DNA from: Irineochytrium annulatum
Lineage: Eukaryota; Chytridiomycota; Chytridiomycetes; Chytridiales; Chytridiaceae
NCBI GenBank assembly: GCA_027600665.1
Contig: JADGJL010000687.1
Span: forward strand, 1-15,554
DNA length: 15,554 bases
Direction: 5' to 3'
A program made the translations under genes and the position numbers. This document shows positions 8,504 to 15,554 of this stretch, piece by piece. Numbering within the stretch: the stretch's first letter is position 1; the number at the start of each line of letters is the position of its first letter. Below the pieces are notes generated by a model that was not told where the DNA came from, did not search any database, and saw only the letters and a list, made by a program, of their open reading frames with translations.

Positions 8504-11500
8504 ATGGACGACGCGTCGCGCTTTGACGTCTCAGCTGCCGCGACGCCGCAACCTCCCCCCCCGCCACCGCTACGGACGCAGGTGAACGTAAACTTCGGGT
8601 CGTCGAACGTCCTCGACGATAATGACGCGTCGAGCGGCCTCATCCTTGCCGCCGTTCACCAAGGCTCCGGTTCCAACTCGTCGCGCCTATCCGCCATGCG
8701 CCAGCGCCAAGCTAGCGTCGCGTCGAACAAGATTCAGTTCCACGCGCAGGCAACCGTTATCAGCCCGCCCGCGACGACGCCGGAATCTTCGCCAGGGAAC
8801 TCGCACAAGCTGATCCCAGAGGGTGAACCGTGCGCCGTGCTCCGGGTCGACGCCGACCCCGCGTACACGCCCCAACGCCGGCTCTCAAACGCCTCCTTTA
8901 CCAGGATCGCGCAGTACCTCGAATCGACGTCGATTGCGTTGGAGTCGCCCCAGGGCCGGAGCAGCGTCGTGCCGGCCTACTCGACCTTGGAGGACATGGC
9001 AGGCGTTCGGCACAAGCCGCCGGCCGACGGCAAGCAGGTCGCGCCGGATCCCGAGAAGGTCATAAGGAGCTCAACGTACGACGATAAGTCGGAGAAGGGC
9101 GGGCCGTAAGTGCTTAAAACCAATATTATACTACAAATCTACACCCTCCATCTAACACGACGGGTCACCGCCGCAGTGCCGCCACGGATGATTCGGATGA
9201 CAAACCTCTGCGCGGCTTCGAGCGTGTGAGGACGCCTACCAAGGCCCCGGCAGATATGCCCGGTGGCTCCTCCCGAGGCAAGAGGAGTCAGGAATCCGTG
9301 CTCGACCCGGCGTATGCGACCAGGAGTGAGCGGTCGCAGTCTTCTTATGGCAGCGACTCCAAAAGGTTGGTTGGCAATGCGAGGAGGAATATGAGAGTGT
9401 CCGACCTAAAAGTCCGCGTGTTGCTTTCATAGGGTACATCCTCTTATCAAAATGTTTATCGACAAGTGGGACGCCTTTCTTGCGCTCCCTTGGGTTCGGA
9501 AAACGATTGCGACGCTGGCAATGCAGCGCTCAAAGATTCTTTTTTGGTTTAGGTAGGATAGAATGATGCCGCAACATGGCAAACTAACAATCACATCTTC
9601 CCATTACGCAGCGTGTTGGTTTTCGTCCACGCCACCGTGACGTTCCTCCTCATCGTCACACTCACCGTGGTAATGCCTGGCATCTGGGTTTACAACTTCA
9701 TCCAAGTCTTTGTCATCCTAGCCAGTGTTCTCTCGGCTGTCGCCGGAAGAAAGCTCTCAAAGACAGTACGCGTCTCCATCATGGCGAGCGACCTCATCCG
9801 CGGCGCGGCTAGTGCGCACGAGGTAGGGCCTCGCTACCTCTACATGCCTTCATATGGCTAACCGTTGTCTTCTGCAGCTAAGCGACTACTGGATCAACGG
9901 AAGTAAGTAATCAGTAACGTTAAGATTACGCCAGAAGATTAATCAATGCACTTAGAGAAAGCGCCGTCGCACGTCGTCGAAACCGTCAGCTGCGCCATCG
10001 AATCCGTCGCCGAGCTGATCCTGATCGCCTGCAGCATCCTCTTTAAATGGGTGGCCGTGCCCACGCTGGTCGAGCGCGGTCTCTGTAACCCGCCCGTTTA
10101 CGATCAGACCACGTTGCCCAAGGGTATCGCAATAGACAGCTTCTTCCAAGGAAATCAAGAGTTTAGCACCATTTACAGCTACGGGCTGCCGTTGAAGGAC
10201 GGAATGATTGGAGGCTGGCCGGGTAAGATTCTCAATGCCTCCTGTAGTCACTCGGTAGCTTACCTTTGCGCTATTATTTCGCTGGACAGGCCTGCCGCTC
10301 GACGCGCCCCTGAAGGCGTTCTCGATCACTGGCGAGGGGCCGGCCTACCTGATCCAAACGTTGTGTGACGACGGTGCGCCATACCCCCAAATGGACCACG
10401 CGATCGGTACCGCCACCATTTTAAACGGCGAACTGATCGATGAGGACGACCAGAGCTTCTTCCTGCGTCTTCAAATTTTCTTTCCGCCCGGGTCGGTGTA
10501 CAACGACGCGAAGGGCCACATTGTGGAAACGTCATTCATTCAGTACTGCACCTCCATGATCAGGGTCGCTTCTGGTGAGATATTCATGTGCCTTCGTTTG
10601 TCTCGATTGCATACTAATGGTATGCGTTCTTTGGTATGCGTTCAGGCTTGATGGAGTACAGCTTTGTAGCAGGTACAACCTTGACTCCCCAGGCCAAGCC
10701 TACCCGTCGTAACTAACCTATGTGCAGATCAATGGGATACCGTGACGCCTCAGTCGATGAACAAATTCACAAACTCCTTTGGTTTGCATGAAACTTGACG
10801 CTGTGGGAACTGACGATCAATCGTAGGAAACTTCACGGTCGAGTTCCCGACTTCCATCAATGCCGACGGGTTCGATGTCACCGGGGCGATCCTCCAGGAG
10901 GGCGACAAGTACGGCGTTCTGCCCCTGATCCGGGCCGCGATCATGGGTAGCGTCAACAACGTCTCGTACTACCCGTCGCAGGGCTTTCGGGTTGCCAACT
11001 ACATGGAGGTCGTGGCTGAGCCAGATGGGTACTACCACTCCAAGGATACGGGCTGGGGCGTTTCAACGGCCTTCGGGGCCTCGGCGCATTTCGCGACGAA
11101 CCTCTACAACGGGAGTGTGGTCGGGCCTTGTGATTACTGGGGCCACGTGGATTCCGGACAGCTTGATATCCCCGTGAGGTGAAAGCTAATGTTTTCGGTG
11201 TAAGTTCCGCGATTTTATTCTAACACAGTTGTTCTTTGTTGGACTTTAGCGCCGTTGTCACAGCCGCCATCGGCTCGGGGATTGTGATTCTTCTCAAGAT
11301 CTTCGAGATTCTCTGGTAAGCGAAAAAACTTTCAGCCGGTTTACAGGCTTGATTGCTCATTTTGTATGATGCAAAAAAACCAAAAAAAAAAAAAAAAAAA
11401 AGGTGGTCGATGTCCACAGTGAAGGAAGATACACCCGGATACAGCAGGGCGGTGCGGGCGTTGGCCCACCCGTTCAGGTTCGCGGTGGACATGGCCACCG

Positions 11501-11909
11501 TTATCACCGAGCTGCTTAAGAACGATGCGGGCGATGATATTTGCGACGCGGACCTGGAGGACGTCGTTAACGCTCTTGGTAATATCGGCGATATTTATTT
11601 TGAGACTTTAATTTCCCTTAGGTCGATCACGTATACAATACGGAGAGGATATCAAGTCGGCGGAGAAGGTTTGTGAAAGTTTTCGTTCCTGCTTGCTGAT
11701 TTCATGCGTTTTACTTTTCTTGCCTATAAACTTCGTTACTGTCGCCTGCTTGTGTATCGTACCGCTTCTAACACCTCTTTGCTTAATAGTCTCACGGACA
11801 CCTGAGGATTGGCAGGAAGGGGACGATTTGCGTCGTTCAATTAGAACGGTGCTATGGGTCGAGAATGCCACCAAAGAATCCTGAACTAGTCCGTTTGCTC
11901 AAGTATTAA
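8504..11909 (+). CDS. Four-helix membrane protein of unrecognised fungal family, copy A
   Basis: Fourteen exons, 846 aa: 8504-9105, 9177-9365, 9433-9552, 9612-9822, 9878-9902, 9956-10222, 10290-10574, 10646-10672, 10728-10781, 10827-11178, 11250-11315, 11403-11578, 11622-11668, 11790-11909. Residues 1-265 are a Ser/Pro-rich cytosolic tail with RQRQASV, RRLSN (Ser128) and RSERSQSSYGSD. An amphipathic stretch (VRKTIATLAMQRSKILFWF) leads to TM1 (about 305-326) and TM2 (328-350), then a cytosolic loop and TM3 (about 395-412). Residues 413-711 are a predicted ectodomain with Cys in GLCNPP, LCDDG, YCTSM, GPCDYW and sequons NFT, NVS, NGS. TM4 (712-732) precedes a basic tail. No known domain was recognised; a receptor or cell-surface role is only a guess from topology. 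Start chosen by match with the paralogue. Exons 12-14 have no paralogue in the window and are least certain. Confidence 0.83.
11382..11401 (+). repeat. Poly-A tract abutting the intron 11 acceptor
   Basis: Twenty consecutive A bases, preceded by a run of seven A and CC, sit where the polypyrimidine tract should be. The last A of the tract forms the acceptor AG (11401-11402) that joins exon 11 to exon 12 in frame. The reading frame downstream (WSMSTVKEDTPGYSR) supports this junction. Confidence 0.85.
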
Positions 11910-12284
11910 TATCGAGGTGGCTTTTTTCATTTTGTTTTAAGGCGTTCAAGAACTAACGTTAAAGAAAGGCCATGGCCTTCTTTACTTAATTTCTTTTCTG
12001 AAATTCTTGCGGGCAGAATGTGATGGTGAACTGGACTCTACCTTTATTGGCCGCCGGGCGATTTACTGGCTTAAGTTCGATCGGGCTGCCGGGTGAGGGG
12101 CCTGTACATCTGCTTCGACTCAATGCACGCCGCCGCCGTTTCTTACTTCGTATTACAGTTTCGAGCTTCCTGTACTGCTTATTTTTATTAAAGACGCACT
12201 AGAGTTATTAAGCCGTCTAAAAATATTTTTTAGCATACAAGGGTAACTTTTGTTTACGACGTGACAGGTCCGCAGATGTATTAG
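11910..12284. other. Intergenic spacer after copy A
   Basis: Mostly AT-rich, with a GC-rich island at about 12005-12140 that has no assignable gene. A short open frame there (12020-12202) contains GEGPVHLL, faintly like the GEGPAYLI of the neighbouring ectodomain, too weak to call a relic. The left part carries a palindrome. Confidence 0.45.
11961..11983. repeat. Near-perfect palindrome downstream of copy A
   Basis: AAGGCCATGGCCTT is a perfect 14-base palindrome. It extends outward with AAAGA on the left and TCTTT on the right, with one unpaired A. In RNA it could form a hairpin about 50 bases after the stop codon of copy A. A role in 3'-end formation is possible but not shown. Confidence 0.6.
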
Positions 12285-12374
12285 GAAGGGACGATCTACG
12301 TAGTTCAACTGGAGCGGTGGTATGCGTTGAGAATGCCGCCTGCAAGTCCTGTGCTTATTTGCTTTAACAATTAA
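12285..12374 (+). pseudogene. Second copy of the copy A terminal exon (alternative last exon or relic)
   Basis: After an acceptor-like TATTAG, an open frame of 29 codons encodes EGTIYVVQLERWYALRMPP and ten further residues, then TAA at 12372. It aligns with the last exon of copy A (KGTICVVQLERCYGSRMPP...), with 16 of 29 positions identical. Many base differences in the matched part are silent (ATT/ATC, GTC/GTA, TTA/CTG, GAA/GAG), so the sequence diverged under protein-level constraint. It starts in phase 0, and exon 13 of copy A (ending 11668) ends in phase 0, so it could be used as an alternative terminal exon. The alternative is a leftover of a deleted third paralogue. No matching upstream exon was found next to it. 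Confidence 0.55.
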
Positions 12375-12760
12375 TCTTCCCAGGTCTACATCCTTAAACG
12401 CGACGCTGAACACCGGAGCGATGACGGGATTGGTATTGATATATTTTTCTTCGTGGATGACAGCTGGCCCTTGAACTTGTTCAAGGTTACAGGTTGTGGC
12501 CTTCAGCAGGTCATGTCGTTGGTGTCGCCGCGTGTGCCTGTGTTGAGTCATTCCTTGTCCTTGGTCGTTCACTGTCGGGGCGTCCATCTCCCAACGACAG
12601 CCGCGTGCTGGTCGTCTGATGAACGTAAATCGTCCATTATTGACTTCGGTTAGGAATTCTGGGCCACACAGTTGCAGCTGCTCCGCGGCGGCAATCTTCG
12701 CGTTGTCCATTATGAGGTGCACGTACACTTCCTCTAAGCTTGATCATTTTATTGTCGGCT
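12375..12760. other. Spacer upstream of copy B with overlapping antisense open frames
   Basis: Two frames stay open across this stretch: plus-strand codons from 12375 to TAG 12651-12653 (VYILKRDAEHRSDDGIGIDI near its start, after an acceptor-like CTTCCCAG) and a minus-strand frame from ATG 12710 (MDNAKIAAAEQLQLCGPEF). Both have codon-like composition and neither matches a family I know. They cannot be separated by eye. The region must also contain promoter and 5' UTR of copy B. Confidence 0.35.
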
Positions 12761-15554
12761 ATGGAGGGCACGACGCGTCACGATGGTGCCTTCATACCGG
12801 GCAGCTCATCCTCATCCTCGGCCACACCTCCACCCATCACGATCGGTCAACACCAGGTCGACGTCAACTTCAACGACGACGACAACGATCTGCTCTTCCC
12901 GGCTTCGTCGGGCAACGGCGTCGGCTCCGCGACGGCCTCGTCGCGCCCCTCGATCAGACAGCGCCAGCCGAGCGTCGTCTCGAACAAGAACCTGCAGTTC
13001 CACTCACAAGCAACTGTCATCAACCCCCCCGCGTCCTCCCCAGATCCCTCACCGGCGCAGTCGCACGAACGCGTCGACGAAGACGAGAAGTCGGACGAGT
13101 CGCTCCATGTCATTGACCCAGCCGCCCGGCCGCGGAGGCTCTCGAACGGCTCCTTCACGAGAATGGCAAAGTACCTCGAGTCGACCTCAATATCGATTGA
13201 GACGCCGCCGCCGGTGGGCAGGAACAGCATCGTGCCGGCCTACACGGCCGAGGACATGACGGGTGTCCGCAAGCACGGGTCGACCGAGAAGGTGGTGAAG
13301 AAGAGCTCGGTGTTGGAGGAGAAGGCGGAGGCCTCCGCCGTGCCGTAAGTCCGAGAACGTCTGATATACGTAACGTGCTGATGGTGATGGTCAACGTTGC
13401 AGGGCCGTCATGGACGTGGAGGAAACCGACATGCCACTTCGAGGCTTTGAACGCGTGCGGTCTGTGTCTCAGAAGACTGGCGAAATACCTGCCCCGTCCC
13501 GCGGCAAGAAAAGCCAGGAGTCCCTCTTTGACCCGGCGTTTGCGACAAGGAGTGAACGGTCCCAATCCTCCTACGGTAGCGACCAAAAAAGGTGAGTACG
13601 AACGGTAGTTTCGAGAATATGCGTAACTAAGAGTGACATCGTTTGCAGAGTACATCCAATCGTTAAGATCATTTTGGCGAAATGGGACGCGTTCATCTCG
13701 ACCGCCACGGTTCGGAAAATCATCGCGACGCTTGCCATGCAGCGGTCAAAAATCCTCTTCTGGTTCAGGTAAAGGAAATCAAAGCCTGCCTACACATGCA
13801 GCTGATTTAGGATGATTTTCACAGCGTCTTGGTTTTCGTCCACGCGACCGTGACCTTCCTTCTCATCGTTACACTCACCGTTGTGATGCCTGGTATCTGG
13901 GTGTACAACTTCATCCAAGTCTTTGTCATCCTGGCCAGTGTTCTCTCGGCGGTCGCCGGCAGGAAGCTCTCTAAGACAGTACGAGTCTCCATCATGGCAA
14001 GCGACCTCATCCGCGGCGCGGCGAGTGCGCACGAGGTAACGGCCTCGCTACCTTTACATTCTTATGTGTCATGTGGCTTACCGTCGTCTTTACAGCTAAG
14101 CGACTACTGGATCAACGGAAGTAAGTTACTAGTAACGTTAATATTACGCAAGAAGGTTTAAATTATTGTGCATAGAAAAATCGCCGTCGCACGTAGTCGA
14201 GACCGTCAGCTGCGCCATCGAATCCGTTGCCGAGATAATTTTGGTAGCTTGCAGTATCTTGTTCAAGTGGAACGCCGTCCCGACGATGGTTCAGAGGGGC
14301 CTTTGCAACCCGCCGGTGTACAATCAGATTACATTGCCGCCCGGGATAGCCTACGAGAGTTTCTACCAGGGGAACACAGAGTTTAGCACCATATACAGCT
14401 ACGGCCTTCCGCTGAAGGATGGCCTCATCGGGGGCTGGCCAGGTTTGATATCGCAGTGGAACACACGGCAGCAAGTAGAGGCTTTAACTTTTTTCGTTTG
14501 CGCAGGACTGCCACTCGACGCACCCCTGAGCCAGTTCTCGATTACAGGGGACGGACCCGCCTATCTGATCCAGGTGCTCTGCGACGACGGATCGCCATAC
14601 CCTTCGATCGACAAGTCAATTGGTACAGCCACAATCCTCGACGGGGAGCTGATCGACGAGGATGAGGTCAGCTTTTTCCTGCGCCTCAAGATATACTTCC
14701 CGCCTGGTACAATGTACAACGACGAGAAAGGTCAAATCATGAAGACGTCTTTCGTGCAATACTGCACGTCTATGATTAGGGTTGGTAACGGTAAGCTGGT
14801 GTGGAGAGCGTTGGAGCTTTGATTTGAACTGAACATTGTGACTCAGGCGTGATGGAGTACAGCTTTGTCACCGGTAGGATTACCTTTTTGAAACGGCTAC
14901 TAACCGTCGTGATGTTTGCAGACCAATGGGATACTGTCACGCCACAAGCGCTCGTCAGGTTTTCTAACCCTTACGGTTCGTACAGACACCACCACAGCAA
15001 GTTGTGCGTGAACTAAATTACGACCACAGAGAACTTCACCGTCCAGTATCCCACGTCCATTAACTACGATGGTTTCGACGTGACAAAGGCTATCCTTCTC
15101 GAAGAGGACAAGTACGGCGTCCTACCTCTCATTAAGGAGACGATCATGGGGAGCATTACAAACTCTTCGTACTACCCGTCGCAGGGATCTCTGTACTGCA
15201 ACTACATGAAGGCCGGGACCGCCCCGGACGGCTACTACCACTCGTCGGTCACCGCCCAGGGTGTCTCGACCGCGTTTGGCAGCGCCGCTCACTTTGCCAC
15301 GAACCTTTACGACGGGAGCGTCATCGGGCCGTGCAACTACTGGGGCAATCAAAATGCTGGACAGCTCGATATCCCCGTGAGGTACGTGTTGATTTCCCCA
15401 TTAATTCACTTTGTCTCACACGTTTTTCTCAGCGCTGTTGTCACGGCTACCATCGGGTCTGGCATCGTCATTCTAATCAAGATCTTCGAGATTCTCTGGT
15501 AAGCGAAATGCGTTTAGCCGATTTAAATGGTTTGTTGCTCATTTTGTGTGATGC
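12761..15554 (+). CDS. Four-helix membrane protein of unrecognised fungal family, copy B (3' truncated by window end)
   Basis: Tandem paralogue of the preceding gene. Exons: 12761-13344, 13403-13591, 13649-13768, 13825-14035, 14096-14120, 14176-14442, 14506-14790, 14847-14873, 14922-14975, 15030-15381, 15433-15498. The window ends inside intron 11, so 726 codons plus two bases are visible; exons 12-14 are missing. Exons 2-11 match copy A exactly in length and phase. The same order is seen: Ser-rich tail with RQRQPSV, RRLSN (Ser128 again) and RSERSQSSYGSD; TM1-TM2 identical in protein; TM3; ectodomain with the four shared Cys plus one extra (YCNYM); TM4. Sequons NFT and NSS are kept, but the third (NGS in copy A) is DGS here. 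Intron 6 (14443-14505) is 63 nt and stop-free, so its retention would add 21 residues in frame. Function unknown. Confidence 0.83.

Noticed and set aside
11790..11882. Alternative frame of the copy A last exon (SRTPEDWQEGDDLRRS...)
   Set aside because: The second copy at 12285-12374 keeps the other frame with mostly silent changes, and the phase from exon 13 fits that frame.
12020..12202. Short frame with GEGPVHLL resembling GEGPAYLI of the ectodomain
   Set aside because: The match is only about eight residues with no further alignment upstream or downstream; chance is likely.

Overview
The window reads as nuclear DNA of a fungus. Genes are widely spaced and cut by many short introns (43-121 nt) with GT..AG ends and CTAAC/CTGAC-like branch sites. 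Proteins are encoded by exons that only join in frame after splicing. The coding DNA is GC-rich and the spacers contain AT-rich stretches. A membrane-sensor hybrid histidine kinase and a PAR-binding zinc-finger DNA ligase favour an early-diverging (chytrid-like) fungus, but this placement is inference; the intron density would also fit other fungi.

Layout. (1) 1-212, +: the last codons of an unidentified gene. (2) 213-1418: spacer with a TATA-like element. (3) 1419-4936, +: a five-exon hybrid histidine kinase of about 1086 aa, with an N-terminal MASE1-like multi-pass sensor, HisKA, HATPase_c and a receiver domain. (4) 4937-5633: the shared 3' spacer of two convergent genes. (5) 7600-5634, -: a four-exon ATP-dependent DNA ligase of 585 aa with a PBZ zinc finger, a SWIM zinc finger and a catalytic core like bacterial ligase E. 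(6) 7601-8503: a divergent promoter region that probably holds a 5'-UTR intron of the next gene. (7) 8504-11909, +: a 14-exon gene for an 846-aa four-helix membrane protein of a family I do not recognise. (8) 11910-12760: a spacer with a palindrome and a second, diverged copy of the last coding exon of gene 7. (9) 12761 to the window end, +: a tandem paralogue of gene 7, cut off in intron 11.

How they relate. The kinase and the ligase are independent loci (signalling and DNA repair). The two paralogues form a tandem array: exons 2-11 have identical lengths in both copies, the first two membrane helices are identical in protein sequence, and the serine-rich cytosolic tails and cysteine-containing ectodomains are conserved. 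The repeated terminal exon at 12285-12374 suggests an alternative last exon or the relic of a third copy. Novelty candidates are the PBZ-SWIM-ligase E architecture, the unnamed tandem membrane family and the eukaryotic MASE1 hybrid kinase.
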